DNA of 64,000 nucleotides from Granulosicoccaceae sp. 1_MG-2023 (GCA_030546905.1 JAUOPI010000017.1:1-64000), one strand, 5' to 3'. Positions 37,341 through 46,531 are shown, counted from the first letter of the stretch. Translations and numbers: made by a program. The notes: generated by a model from the letters alone, not told the origin.

Positions 37341-37364
37341 AAGGGGGCCTCAGCCCCCTTTTTC
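37341..37364. terminator. Intrinsic terminator
   Basis: AAGGGGGC / GCCCCCTT stem, loop CTCA, followed by TTTTT. Lies between the convergent Trm112-like gene and the secreted protein gene; it can act in both directions. Confidence 0.88.
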
Positions 37365-37383
37365 AATCGCGTTGAGCGGCAGC

Positions 37384-38049
37384 TCAGTTCACCTGTAAGG
37401 TCACCACCGGCGAACGGGCTTCCAGCCAGCTGTTTTTATTGCCCGCCACCCGGCGAACCTGATAGTAGAGCGCTTCGGCCTGCCCCGGCGTGTAGCTGAA
37501 ACGGCGCTCGTAGGGCAACCATTTGGCGTCGCTGAAATCCGGACTGGTGCTGACCCGGTAGTGACTGGGCGCGCCGTCGATTTCGGCCTCGATAATATAG
37601 CTGTCGCGACTGCGGCTGCCGTACAGCGAACGCACCGACAAGGAAGCCTGGTTAATTTCTTTTTCGAGCAAGCCCGCGGCATCGCAACGCGGACCGATAC
37701 CGTCGGCCAGCAGCTTCACGCCTTTGATCAGATTCCAGTTCCGCACCGGCTCGGTCAGGGCGACACCCTGATAACCGCTGCGCGAGACGATGACCTTCAG
37801 CTCCACAGCCGGCACATCGTGCACCATCGCCACACCGTTTTCGTCCGTCATCATGACGCCGAACTGATCGTGCCGCGCACTGGTGCCAACACACACGGCA
37901 GCATCGGCCAGCGGCCGGCCCTGCTCGTCCATGACACGTACCCCGTAATCGGCCGCCTCAGCCTGAGAGATCGCAACTATGCCGATCACCACACCGAGCA
38001 ACACAGCCAGTCGTGGTCCGGAGCGAAACAAACGTTGGGCAAATTTCAT
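37384..38049 (-). CDS. Secreted protein with a carboxypeptidase-regulatory-like domain
   Basis: 221 residues from the ATG at 38049, supported by AGGACAG upstream. The signal peptide ends near SQAEA-ADY. A transthyretin-like/CarboxypepD-regulatory domain covers about 33-105 (GVRVMDEQGRPLADAAVCVG ... ENGVAMVHDVP). The C-terminal half looks like a fibronectin-type strand domain (HYRVSTSPDFSDAKWLPY ... YYQVRRVAGNKNSW). No catalytic motif. Probably a periplasmic or surface binding protein of unknown partner. Confidence 0.78.
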   Translation of the reverse strand: MKFAQRLFRSGPRLAVLLGVVIGIVAISQAEAADYGVRVMDEQGRPLADAAVCVGTSARHDQFGVMMTDENGVAMVHDVPAVELKVIVSRSGYQGVALTEPVRNWNLIKGVKLLADGIGPRCDAAGLLEKEINQASLSVRSLYGSRSRDSYIIEAEIDGAPSHYRVSTSPDFSDAKWLPYERRFSYTPGQAEALYYQVRRVAGNKNSWLEARSPVVTLQVN

Positions 38050-38350
38050 GTTATCTGTCCTGTTCAGATGGAGAGCACAATGACGTTCGACCGACACACA
38101 TTGCCGCGCTCCGCGCCGGGTGTCAGAGAACCGTCGTTATGCCGCACATTTGACAGGATCGGGAAGAAAAATTATGTGCAACAGATCACGTTTGGCGGGC
38201 CTGCGCAGGGCGCTTGCGTCGATCTGTTGACACTTTCATGAAAACGTCGCGTAAATCCCTGCAAGGCGCAGCCATGGCCGCAATCAGCTTGACGCAACCC
38301 AGGCCCGTACGCGCCTGCTGCAAGCCTTTGCAGCGGGCGTCACGGCGGAT
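38050..38350. other. Intergenic region, no gene seen
   Basis: About 300 bases between the secreted protein gene and the end of the acyltransferase gene, both on minus. It should contain the promoter of the former. A TTGACA appears on the plus strand at about 38225 but without a matching -10. Small open frames here look like noise. Confidence 0.4.
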
Positions 38351-39430
38351 TCAGGACTCGCTGGCAAAACGCCGGATAACCCGGCGCGGTGCCTGCCGTG
38401 TCCGGCCGGCATTGCGGCCTCGACGAACCCGGCGCAACACCGGACGCTCGATCAGATAGGTCAGACAGGCGGCCACGGCAATACTCAGAACCAACGCCAG
38501 CAGAGCCGCCAAGGGCGCCGGCACACCGGCATTGCCGAGATGAAACATCAGGCTATGACCAAAGGACTGATGGACCAGATACAGGGAGTAGGAAATCGCA
38601 CCGAAGAACAGCATCACCGGCGTGTTCAGCCAACGCAATCGGCCACGCAACACCTCCAGAATCATCAGCACCACCAGCGTGGTGACGATCATCGCGCTCA
38701 GGCCGTGCATATAGCCCTCGACCAGAACAAAGAAAACCAGCATCGCGCCGCGGGTCCAGGTCAGCCCTGCGCTGCGCACGTGATACAGCACAATCCCGGC
38801 GGAGAACAACTGCGCATAATCGAGCATCAGCGCCATGGTCAGGCGATAAGGCACTTCCACGCCCCGCTGTCGCGCAAACAGCGTCAGCCCGGCCGCCAGC
38901 GCGACATAAGCCACCAGCAGCCACTCGGTAAAGCGTTTCGGCACAATGAAATACAGGCAGGCGGCCCAAACGTAAAAGGCGAACTCGTAGGCCAGGGTCC
39001 AATAGACGCCGTCCACATTAGGCACATAGAAAAACTGATGCACCATCGCCAGATTCAGCACCACCACGGGTACATCCAGCCCCTCGGCCTGGCCCGGCGC
39101 ATCAAGCAGCCAGATCATCGCCGCGCTGAACAGCACCGCCGCCCAATAGACCGGAAACAGCCGCCAGAAACGCAAACGTGCAAATTCCCACACGCTGCTA
39201 CAGCGTTGAAGCGAGAGAAAGATGACAAAACCGGAAAGAATAAAGAAGAAATCGACGCCGAATTCGCCGATATCGAAACGCAGTCCGCTCTGCGGCTGGT
39301 GAGGATAAACCTCGGCGAAACGGCTGGTGTAGTGAAAGAACACCACCATCAGCGCCGCCACACCGCGCAACGCATCGAGTTGCGTCAACCTGACAGGCTG
39401 CGCTTCCCGCTTTACTGAAACTGCTGTCAT
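38351..39430 (-). CDS. Acyltransferase 3 family membrane protein (OafA/YrhL type)
   Basis: About 359 residues from the ATG at 39430; another ATG lies at 39466, and neither has a strong ribosome site. The N-terminus LTQLDALRGVAALMVVFFHYTSRF is the hallmark of the acyltransferase 3 family, including the R-x10-H active-site pattern. About ten membrane helices follow, and the C-terminus is Arg-rich. Such enzymes O-acetylate or acylate polysaccharides, lipid A or peptidoglycan. The target is unknown and no polysaccharide cluster is adjacent. Confidence 0.88.
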   Translation of the reverse strand: MTAVSVKREAQPVRLTQLDALRGVAALMVVFFHYTSRFAEVYPHQPQSGLRFDIGEFGVDFFFILSGFVIFLSLQRCSSVWEFARLRFWRLFPVYWAAVLFSAAMIWLLDAPGQAEGLDVPVVVLNLAMVHQFFYVPNVDGVYWTLAYEFAFYVWAACLYFIVPKRFTEWLLVAYVALAAGLTLFARQRGVEVPYRLTMALMLDYAQLFSAGIVLYHVRSAGLTWTRGAMLVFFVLVEGYMHGLSAMIVTTLVVLMILEVLRGRLRWLNTPVMLFFGAISYSLYLVHQSFGHSLMFHLGNAGVPAPLAALLALVLSIAVAACLTYLIERPVLRRVRRGRNAGRTRQAPRRVIRRFASES

Positions 39431-39582
39431 AGAGCGACCGTCTTGAGGAGTCTTTACACAAGACATGGTAAAGCAGCGCTCGCGGATAAACTATCCGAAG
39501 CGCTGCTTATTTTTCTGTACGGGTTCGCACTAAAGACAAAATGCCGTTATTTTGACAGCCCGCTCAGCTCGGGCCCTAAGCC

Positions 39583-40512
39583 TCAGAAGCGCCTGGGATT
39601 GTAGTCAAGCTTCTCCTGCATCGACTTATACAGCGCGCGGGCTTCATCCGTTGTCGCCTCCGGCAAGGTCAGCTTGAGACGCACGTAGAAGTCGCCGGGG
39701 GTTTTACCGGGCAAGCCTTTACCACGCAGGCGCAGACGCTTGCCCTGACCTGACCCGGCCGGGATGCTCACCGTAACTTTCCCGCCCGGCGTCGGCACAT
39801 CAATCGTCGCACCCAGCGCGGCCTCCCAGGGCGTCACCGGCAGCTCCAGGGTCACATCACTGCCATCGACCGTGTACAGCGGATGAGGCCGGAAGGCGAC
39901 CTCCAGCTGCAGATCACCGGCCGGCCCGCCGGCCATACCCGGCGCACCCTGCCCGCTCAGACGGATTTTCTGCCCGGCGCGGATACCTTTGGGGATTTTC
40001 ACCTTCAGACGGCGCGCCGACGGCCCTTCGCCGAGCGTCAGCGTGCGGGTGGCACCTTGGTAGGCATCCTCGATATCGATACTGATACGGGCGTGCTGAT
40101 CCTCACCGCGGGCCTGCCGGAAACCACCGGCCCCGCCGTAGGAGGCATGACCACGGTTCAGCCCTTCACCGAACAGGCTCTCGAAAAAGTCACTGAAGGA
40201 GCCGCCGCCGAAACCAGCGCCGCCCTGATGCGCTGTGCCACCGAAGCCGAAACCGCCTTCCCAGCCCGGGGGCGGATTAAAATCCTGGCCCTGTTTCCAG
40301 TTGTGTCCGAGCTGATCGTAGGCACTGCGTTTTTCGGGATCGCGCAAGACCTCGTAAGCCTCGCCGATTTCTTTGAAACGCTCCTCGGCAGAGGCTTCTT
40401 TGCTGACGTCCGGATGATACTTGCGCGCCAGCTTGCGGTAGGCCTTTTTAATCTCATCCTGGCTTGCCTCACGGGCAACCCCCAGAATGTCGTAATAGTC
40501 TTTGTATTGCAT
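39583..40512 (-). CDS. cbpA: CbpA-like DnaJ-family co-chaperone
   Basis: 309 residues. N-terminal J domain with HPD at 33-35 ([10 protein letters not shown]), then a Gly/Phe-rich linker ([20 protein letters not shown]). Two beta-sandwich substrate-binding domains form the C-terminus ([10 protein letters not shown] ... [21 protein letters not shown]). No DnaJ-type Cys zinc domain is present, which points to CbpA rather than DnaJ. It stimulates DnaK and, in E. coli, binds curved DNA. It follows the antiporter gene on the same strand by 45 bases. Confidence 0.9.
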   Translation of the reverse strand: MQYKDYYDILGVAREASQDEIKKAYRKLARKYHPDVSKEASAEERFKEIGEAYEVLRDPEKRSAYDQLGHNWKQGQDFNPPPGWEGGFGFGGTAHQGGAGFGGGSFSDFFESLFGEGLNRGHASYGGAGGFRQARGEDQHARISIDIEDAYQGATRTLTLGEGPSARRLKVKIPKGIRAGQKIRLSGQGAPGMAGGPAGDLQLEVAFRPHPLYTVDGSDVTLELPVTPWEAALGATIDVPTPGGKVTVSIPAGSGQGKRLRLRGKGLPGKTPGDFYVRLKLTLPEATTDEARALYKSMQEKLDYNPRRF

Positions 40513-40557
40513 AGCGATAACACTTGGTTAACTGACTGAAAATATGGGGGCAAACCC

Positions 40558-42396
40558 TCATTCTTCAATGGCGTTTGCGCCACCGTCGGGACTGTCTTGC
40601 GACTGATCCGGCTTAACCAGCGCAATGATTTTCCAGCCGTCGCGCGGCTGTATTCTGGCGTCTGCCACAAACAACACCAGACGGCCGCGCCCAGTGATGG
40701 CAAACAAGGGTACCGCGTCAGTGCGGTATTGCAGCAGATAATCATCGAAGGTGAATTCCGCCGACAGCGGCGTGGTTTTTACCGACCAGCCCTGACTGAG
40801 CAGACTGGCCAGTTTTTGCTGGGTAATCTCTTCGCCGAACAGAATCTGTCCGCGGTAGCTCTCCCCTGCGGTCATTTTCTCGGACTGTTTTTTATCCTGC
40901 GATGACAACAGCGTGTAGATATTGTTACGCCCGAACTCGACACGGTATTTGGTGCCGGCCAGCACATTCTGATCCGTGCGCCGCGACATGCCCAGCATTT
41001 TGCCCAGACCGACCAGATTGAGAAAGCGGTCCGCATGAGCCGAGACCGGATTGCCGTAATACACCGACAGACCTTCCATGCGCGCCTTGCGGATCGCCTC
41101 CCAGCTGGTGTCGGCCAGCACGCTGCGAAAGCCGTTTTCCTGCAGGGCCTTGCCCATGGCGATCGCCACCGGATTGGCCCCCACAATCAGAAAGCCCTGC
41201 GCATCCGGCTCGGACACCCCGAGCTTGCGGGCTAAGGCGCCGGCGGTGGCACTTTGCAACACCACCGTGCCGATAATGACGATAAACACCATGGGCACCA
41301 GCAAGGCGGCCTGTTCATAGCCCTGTTCCTGCAGGCGCAGCGCGAACAGCGCCGTGACCGCCGCGGCGATAATGCCGCGCGGGGCAATCCAGCCCAGCAA
41401 CGCTTTTTCCTGCCAGGACAGTTTGCTGCCGAGCGTGGCAACCCAAACCTTAAGCGGCCGGGCGATGAACTGCACCACTAAAAAGACCGCAAACGCCCCC
41501 CAGCCCAGCTCGCTGATCTGACCGAACTCGACCCGCGCCGCGAGAATAATAAAAAGCCCGGAAATCAACAGCACACTCAGGCTTTCTTTGAAGTTCAGAA
41601 TATGATCAACATCGACCTGCTTCATATTGGCCAGCCACATACCCATCACGGTCACAGCCAGCAAGCCCGATTCTTCGGCCAGCACATTGGCCGCGGTAAA
41701 CACCGCGAACACCAGCATCAGCGCAACAAAGCTCTGCAGGTATTCGGGCAACCAGTGATGACGCAGCACCAGACCGAATAACCAGCCGGCCAGCGCCCCC
41801 AGCAGCACGCCAGCCAGAATCACCTGACCGAAAACAATGGCAGTGTGGCCGGTGCCGTCAGCGCCGCCGCCGGAGACAATAAACTCAAACACCAATACCG
41901 CAAGCAAGGCACCGACCGGATCGATCAGAATCCCTTCCCAGCGCAGGATATTGGCAACACTGGCCCGCGGCCTGACCGTGCGCAGCAGCGGCACGATCAC
42001 AGTCGGTCCGGTAACCGTCAGCACCGCACCCAGCAAGGCCGACAGCTCCCAGCCGAAGCCGACCAGATAATGCGCCGCCAGGGTGATCACAAACCAGGTC
42101 ACCAACAGGCCGATGGAAACCAGATTGCGCACCACCTTTTCGATGCCGCGCAACTCGGCAAAATGCAAGGTCAAAGCCCCTTCAAACAGGATCACCGAGA
42201 CCGCCAGAGAGATAAAAGGAAACAGCAGATCACCGAACAGCGCAGACGGGTCCAGCCACCCAGTTACCGGACCGGCAAGCAGGCCCAACAATAATAGAAA
42301 CAATATCGCCGGCAACTTAACCCACCAGGCCAGCCATTGCGCCGCCATTGCCAGCACACCCACACCGGCCAGTTGAATCAGAAGTTCTTCATGCAT
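40558..42396 (-). CDS. CPA1-type sodium/proton antiporter with C-terminal regulatory domain
   Basis: 612 residues. About 12-13 membrane helices come first (residues 1-390), with VTGPTVIVPLL and the helix GILIDPVGALLAVLVFEF carrying the conserved Asp of CPA1 antiporters. A cytoplasmic Rossmann-like (TrkA-N style) domain begins around FLIVGANPVAIAMGKAL, followed by a further C-terminal part. NhaP or KefC-like regulated exchange of Na+ or K+ for H+ is expected. The ion cannot be read from sequence. Fits a salt- or alkali-exposed organism but is not diagnostic. Confidence 0.87.
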   Translation of the reverse strand: MHEELLIQLAGVGVLAMAAQWLAWWVKLPAILFLLLLGLLAGPVTGWLDPSALFGDLLFPFISLAVSVILFEGALTLHFAELRGIEKVVRNLVSIGLLVTWFVITLAAHYLVGFGWELSALLGAVLTVTGPTVIVPLLRTVRPRASVANILRWEGILIDPVGALLAVLVFEFIVSGGGADGTGHTAIVFGQVILAGVLLGALAGWLFGLVLRHHWLPEYLQSFVALMLVFAVFTAANVLAEESGLLAVTVMGMWLANMKQVDVDHILNFKESLSVLLISGLFIILAARVEFGQISELGWGAFAVFLVVQFIARPLKVWVATLGSKLSWQEKALLGWIAPRGIIAAAVTALFALRLQEQGYEQAALLVPMVFIVIIGTVVLQSATAGALARKLGVSEPDAQGFLIVGANPVAIAMGKALQENGFRSVLADTSWEAIRKARMEGLSVYYGNPVSAHADRFLNLVGLGKMLGMSRRTDQNVLAGTKYRVEFGRNNIYTLLSSQDKKQSEKMTAGESYRGQILFGEEITQQKLASLLSQGWSVKTTPLSAEFTFDDYLLQYRTDAVPLFAITGRGRLVLFVADARIQPRDGWKIIALVKPDQSQDSPDGGANAIEE

Positions 42397-42503
42397 GGAA
42401 GCCTCTTTTTACGCCGACAGGGACGCAAATAAACGTTTGACAGTAGGAAATGCCCGTTATATCACTAACAGCTCATTCATTACCGACCTGATAAAAACCC
42501 GCC

Positions 42504-43028
42504 ATGTTCAAACAACACGCCGGACTGCTCAGCAAAATACTGCTGACGGCCTTCGTCGTACTGCTCTCGCTGAGCGCCTGTTCACAGGCCGGCGACAGCA
42601 CACAATTGCCGACCGCCCGTTGGTCCGATACCCAACCGGCCGTCAATCTCGAACATATTTTCCACGGCGAAATCAACCGCCGTGGCAAGCCGACCGGGTT
42701 TCATTCAGCCCCCGGCGGCAACGCCCCTGAATCCGCACGGATCCGCCGCGTCGTAAACGGCCCCAATAAAGCCGGTGTTTATACCGCGCGGGTCGAAGTG
42801 TATGACAAATCCAGCGGGCAATGGCGCGAAAAGTTTTCTTCGATGTTTCCCGATTCGCTGACGCCGCAACAGGTAACCGACGCCGTTGTGCACGCCTGGC
42901 AAAACCGGGATAAGTCAAGAAAGCAACCCTGGAGCGGGCCCTCGGGTCTGGGCTTCCCGATTCAGGGTTATGTCCTAAACGACGGCAGAATCAACACTGC
43001 CTTCCCTGTCTTTATCCAGGATCGATAG
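42504..43028 (+). CDS. Lipoprotein with bacterial EndoU-like nuclease domain
   Basis: 174 residues. A type II signal peptide with lipobox LSAC (C26) is followed by a domain that looks like bacterial EndoU RNase, the fold of several CDI and polymorphic toxins. Candidate catalytic residues: H51/H54 in NLEHIFHGE, H67 in GFHSAPGG and K110 before the SSMFP motif (S112-P116). GVYTARVEVYD and DSLTPQQVTDAV fit the family's central strand and helix. It lacks the large delivery scaffold of CDI toxins and is instead a small lipoprotein. A 106-residue gene starts at the base after its stop and may be its immunity partner. The EndoU assignment is by eye. Confidence 0.72.
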   Translation: MFKQHAGLLSKILLTAFVVLLSLSACSQAGDSTQLPTARWSDTQPAVNLEHIFHGEINRRGKPTGFHSAPGGNAPESARIRRVVNGPNKAGVYTARVEVYDKSSGQWREKFSSMFPDSLTPQQVTDAVVHAWQNRDKSRKQPWSGPSGLGFPIQGYVLNDGRINTAFPVFIQDR

Positions 43029-43349
43029 ATGGCGAAGAACCTGAAGTTTTATCGTGATGAACTTGACGTGGCCCGTGCCCGCGGGCCGATTTCAGAAAAA
43101 CTCCTGACCATTTTTCTGGAGACTGACCTGCAGGATGACACCATTGCGCTACAGGCGCTGATGGACGACCTGTGGGCGGTGGAGCACGGCCACGCCGACG
43201 AACGCGAGTTCACCGGCAACGCCCACACCGTGGTGATCAAGCCTGAGGGCATTGTCATCAGCTCCAACGCCGACGAAGCCCAGCCGGACTACGTCGCCAA
43301 GCTCAAGCATTTCTCCGACGTACTACAGGACTGGGAAGCCTTTATCTGA
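43029..43349 (+). CDS. Candidate immunity protein of the EndoU-like lipoprotein
   Basis: 106 residues, acidic, with no signal peptide, hence cytoplasmic. The ATG abuts the preceding stop codon with no gap, so translation is coupled. The sequence (LKFYRDELDVARARG ... NAHTVVIKPEGIVISSNADE ... FSDVLQDWEAFI) shows by eye a loose likeness to the UPF0231/YacL family. I do not place it firmly. Small size, acidity and strict pairing with an RNase-like gene suggest an inhibitor. How a cytoplasmic inhibitor would meet an exported lipoprotein needs explaining; it may guard against nuclease from sister cells. Confidence 0.6.
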   Translation: MAKNLKFYRDELDVARARGPISEKLLTIFLETDLQDDTIALQALMDDLWAVEHGHADEREFTGNAHTVVIKPEGIVISSNADEAQPDYVAKLKHFSDVLQDWEAFI

Positions 43350-43488
43350 GCGTAACCGTCCGCCCCGCCTTGCTGAACAAACCACGCCCGCCGATACCGC
43401 GGGCGCACTCCGGCCAATCACCGGCGCACTGGTGATTGGCCGTATCTTTGCTACATTCTGCCCTTGTGCTTACTTTCCGGAACTCAAT

Positions 43489-44094
43489 GTGACGCCGCTT
43501 TTCCGCCGCCGAAAACGCCCGGCCTACCGTTACATCTTCGCCATAGTCACCCTTGTACTATTGCCGCTTGCCGGCACCGGGCTGACAGCACCGGCCTACG
43601 CCGCGGACAAGCTGGCGCCCTGGCTGCTGGTCGATACAGAACTGGGCAAACTCGCCGTTATGAAAGGCCTGAAGCCGATAAAAACCTTTGACGGCATAGC
43701 GATCGGCCGCGGTGGCGCCTCAGCGATGCGCCGTGAAGGCGACCGCAAAACCCCGCTCGGACAGTTTGAAATCGCCTGGATTGCTGACAGCGCCCGCTAT
43801 ACCAAATTCTTCGGGCTGCGCTATCCGACGCTTGAAATTGCCCGGCGTGCACTTGACGAAAAACGCATATCGACTAAGACATTTAACAAGATTAAAGCGG
43901 CACTGGATGCTGGCAGACTGCCTCCGCAGGACACGCCCCTGGGCGGGAATCTGGGCATTCACGGATTGGGCGCCAGCGATCCGGACATTCATGCCTCTTT
44001 TAATTGGACCAACGGCTGCGTGGCATTAACAGACCGTCAGCTAACAGAGCTGGCAGCTTATGTCACTATAGGCACAACGGTAATTATCCGCTAA
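43489..44094 (+). CDS. L,D-transpeptidase (YkuD family)
   Basis: 201 residues from the GTG at 43489, chosen because CCGGAA lies just upstream and a signal peptide (YIFAIVTLVLLPLAGTGLTAPAYA) begins there. The frame is open back to 43252, overlapping the previous gene. The YkuD domain has the motif HGLG ... SFNWTNGCVALT with catalytic C177. It forms 3-3 peptidoglycan cross-links or attaches lipoprotein. It lies 25 bases before the murein lipoprotein gene, which suggests a functional pairing. Confidence 0.88.
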   Translation: MTPLFRRRKRPAYRYIFAIVTLVLLPLAGTGLTAPAYAADKLAPWLLVDTELGKLAVMKGLKPIKTFDGIAIGRGGASAMRREGDRKTPLGQFEIAWIADSARYTKFFGLRYPTLEIARRALDEKRISTKTFNKIKAALDAGRLPPQDTPLGGNLGIHGLGASDPDIHASFNWTNGCVALTDRQLTELAAYVTIGTTVIIR

Positions 44095-44119
44095 CTCTCT
44101 AAAACGAGGAACAACAATA

Positions 44120-44416
44120 ATGAAACGTTCAACAATCGCGACTCTGATTCCCGCTGCTCTGGCTGTTGCCGTAATGACTGGTTGCGCCAGCAACGCCAGC
44201 GAGCCTGATGAGCTGACTTCCCTGAAAGAACAGGTTGCCGCACTGAAAGACGGCAACATGTCTTCCATGAGCACCGCTGAAGAAGCACTGGCCGCCGCCA
44301 ACGAAGCAAAAGCCGATGCTGCCAACGCACTGTCTGTTGCCAACGAAGCGAAAAGCATGTCTGAAGCAACTGATGCGAAAATCGATCAGATGTTCAAAAA
44401 AGCCATGTACAAATAA
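44120..44416 (+). CDS. lpp: Lpp/OprI-like murein lipoprotein
   Basis: 98 residues. Lipobox VMTGC with C22; the mature part is an Ala-rich heptad coiled coil (TAEEALAAANEAKADAANAL) ending in MFKKAMYK. The C-terminal Lys is the residue that L,D-transpeptidases join to peptidoglycan in Lpp. GAGGAA is the ribosome site. Codons are strongly biased (GCT, GAA, AAA, CTG), as for an abundant protein. It is flanked by two L,D-transpeptidase genes and closed by a strong terminator. Confidence 0.92.
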   Translation: MKRSTIATLIPAALAVAVMTGCASNASEPDELTSLKEQVAALKDGNMSSMSTAEEALAAANEAKADAANALSVANEAKSMSEATDAKIDQMFKKAMYK

Positions 44417-44430
44417 TTTGTACCTGAGCT

Positions 44431-44465
44431 AAAAAAACAGGCCGCTATAAGCGGCCTGTTTTTTA
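44431..44465. terminator. Strong intrinsic terminator after lpp
   Basis: Stem AAACAGGCCGCT / GCGGCCTGTTT with loop ATAA, followed by TTTTT. A-rich on the left, so it also serves the convergent L,D-transpeptidase gene. Confidence 0.92.
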
Positions 44466-44484
44466 TGGGCATCAAGAACAATAC

Positions 44485-45408
44485 TCAGACATCCCCGGCA
44501 CTGATCCGCACCGGAATCCCGGACTGCTCCTGCACCGCCTTGCGCAACATGCTCCAACGTACCACGACCTCGTGGCCATCGGTTTTCTCCTTCACCACCT
44601 CGACCGCCTGCTGCAACAAAGCCTCTGCCGAGACCTGCTCCTCATCCATCGGCGGGTGGATCTCCAGATACAAGGAACCACCGAACCAGCCGGCCTTGAT
44701 CGGCTGATTGACCAGCGTCACCGGTGTGTTCAGCGGCACCTGCTGAAAGAACTCTTCTATATCCTCCGGGTACATGCGCATGCAACCATGGGTCACACGC
44801 ATGCCGACACCGTAAGGCTTGTTGGTACTGTGAATCAGGTAACCGGGAATGGCCAGACGCATGGCGAACAGCCCCAGCGGGTTGTCCGGTCCGGCCGGCA
44901 CCACGTCCGGCAGCGGATCGCCTTCAGCGGCGTGCTCGGCTTTAATCGAGGCCGGCGGCGTCCAGGTCGGATTTTCCTTCTTCTGAATAATCCGCGTGGT
45001 CCCCAGCGGCGTATCCCAGTCCATCCGTCCGACACTGACCGGATGGGTAATCACGCTGGCCTGACCACCGGATTCACCCGGCGCGTAGTAATACAAGCGC
45101 ATTTCCGGGAGATTAATCACAATCCCTTCGCGCTTGGCATCCGGCAGAATATAACGCGTCGGCAACACCACATCGCTGCCCGGGGTCGGCAACCAACGGT
45201 CGACCTGCGGATTCGCGAGCACGATTTCGTCCTGCCCTATACCATGCTGACGTGCAATATCGAGCAGCGTATCGCCCGGCATCGCGGTCGCCGTGCTAAT
45301 CCCGCCGACCAGATCCACGTCGGCCGGCGGCAGCACCATCGTGCCTGCCATGGAGACCGAACTTCCCAGCAAGGCAAGCCCCGCCAACCCGTGTTTACTC
45401 AATAACAC
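44485..45408 (-). CDS. LysM-containing L,D-transpeptidase (ErfK/YbiS/YcfS family)
   Basis: 307 residues from the GTG at 45408, where GGGAG sits five bases upstream; the frame is open to 45459. A short signal peptide (LAGLALLGSSVSMA) is followed by a LysM-type segment (AMPGDTLLDIARQHGIGQDEIVLANP). The YkuD domain carries THGCMRMYPED (C209), and PVSVGRMDWDTPLG is typical of the YbiS group, which attaches Lpp to peptidoglycan. Convergent with lpp across a shared terminator, so the two probably work together. Confidence 0.92.
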   Translation of the reverse strand: MLLSKHGLAGLALLGSSVSMAGTMVLPPADVDLVGGISTATAMPGDTLLDIARQHGIGQDEIVLANPQVDRWLPTPGSDVVLPTRYILPDAKREGIVINLPEMRLYYYAPGESGGQASVITHPVSVGRMDWDTPLGTTRIIQKKENPTWTPPASIKAEHAAEGDPLPDVVPAGPDNPLGLFAMRLAIPGYLIHSTNKPYGVGMRVTHGCMRMYPEDIEEFFQQVPLNTPVTLVNQPIKAGWFGGSLYLEIHPPMDEEQVSAEALLQQAVEVVKEKTDGHEVVVRWSMLRKAVQEQSGIPVRISAGDV

Positions 45409-45793
45409 ATCAACTCCCGAAGCGCTGCGCGACCCCGACGGCCGCATCCTGAAAGACATAACGCAGAATCACTATTGTATGGTACAGTTTTGCCGATTTC
45501 TCAATGCCGCAGCATTGCCATTGCGAGAGCTGCAGTGACTTTTTGCACGCAAGGAGAAGGCCGTCAATAAAGCGGACCGACCAGCCATGGCAAACGGTAA
45601 TCACGGCCGCCGGATTGAGCCTCGCGCCCATGTCCGGCAAGAAGTTCAGCAAAGACGACAACCACGGCATCCCGGGGCCTGTTTTCGGCAGCAAACCAGC
45701 CAGCTGTAGTTCGGCTGCCCGCCCCGGCCAAAGAACAAGGCGCCGGGCCCACCCGGTACAGCCCTAAAATACGCAGCACACCGGATAAGACTT
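45409..45793. other. Intergenic region, no gene seen
   Basis: About 385 bases between divergent starts (L,D-transpeptidase on minus, FAH-family gene on plus). Promoters for both must lie here. I could not identify convincing boxes. Short open frames on both strands look like noise. Confidence 0.45.
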
Positions 45794-46486
45794 ATGGCAT
45801 TTCCTTTCACTCCGCCGCAGCAGATTTCACTGGCCATCTACGGAGGCCCGGCAATCCGCTACCCCGTTAACAACATCTATTGCGTGGCCCGTAACTACGC
45901 CGATCATGCCATTGAAATGGGCCACGATCCGGAGCGTGAGGCGCCTTTTTTCTTTATGAAACCGGCCAACGCCCTGAGTGGCCCGGGCGACAACTTCATC
46001 TACCCCGATTTCAGTGAGGACGTTCATCACGAAGTGGAGATGGTCGTCGGCCTGCAAAGCGGCGGACGCAACCTCAGCGAAGAAGAGGCGCTGGCTTGTA
46101 TTTACGGTTACGGTGTCGGACTGGATATGACCGCAAGAGACCGTCAGGCCGAGCTGAAGAAAGCCGGCCGGCCGTGGGAGCTGGCCAAAGGCTTCAGCGG
46201 TGCGGCAGTGTGTTCGGCGATCAGCCCGCTGGAGCTCTGTGACAGCAACCCCGACGCCACAGACATCAGTCTCAGCATCAACGGTGAGCTACGCCAGCAA
46301 GGCAATACCGCGCAGATGATCTGGAAAACCGCCGAACTGATCAGCACCTTATCACGATACTTCCCGCTGGAAGCCGGCGATCTGATCTATACCGGCACAC
46401 CGGCCGGGGTCGGCCCTGTCAAACCCGGCGATCATCTGGTCTGCACACTGGAAGGCATCGCCGCGATCGAGCTGGACGTAGTCTGA
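45794..46486 (+). CDS. Fumarylacetoacetate hydrolase-family protein
   Basis: 230 residues. The FAH/HpcE fold is clear: YCVARNYADHAIEMG, PFFFMKPANAL, HHEVEMVVGL (metal-binding Glu pair), GYGVGLDMTARDRQ (Asp) and GDLIYTGTPAGVGPV. Members are Mg-dependent hydrolases, isomerases or oxaloacetate decarboxylases/tautomerases. The YcgM-like group is the closest in form. No aromatic catabolism genes are nearby, so an oxaloacetate-related role is possible. ATG at 45794. Confidence 0.9.
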   Translation: MAFPFTPPQQISLAIYGGPAIRYPVNNIYCVARNYADHAIEMGHDPEREAPFFFMKPANALSGPGDNFIYPDFSEDVHHEVEMVVGLQSGGRNLSEEEALACIYGYGVGLDMTARDRQAELKKAGRPWELAKGFSGAAVCSAISPLELCDSNPDATDISLSINGELRQQGNTAQMIWKTAELISTLSRYFPLEAGDLIYTGTPAGVGPVKPGDHLVCTLEGIAAIELDVV

Positions 46487-46502
46487 CAGACCGGCACCGC
46501 CC

Positions 46503-46531
46503 CATAAAAAAAGCGCTCCGGCGCTTTTTTT
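46503..46531. terminator. Bidirectional intrinsic terminator
   Basis: ATAAAAAAAGCGC / GCGCTTTTTTTAT symmetric stem with loop TCCG. Sits between the convergent FAH-family and HAD genes and ends within 1-2 bases of the latter's stop. Confidence 0.88.
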
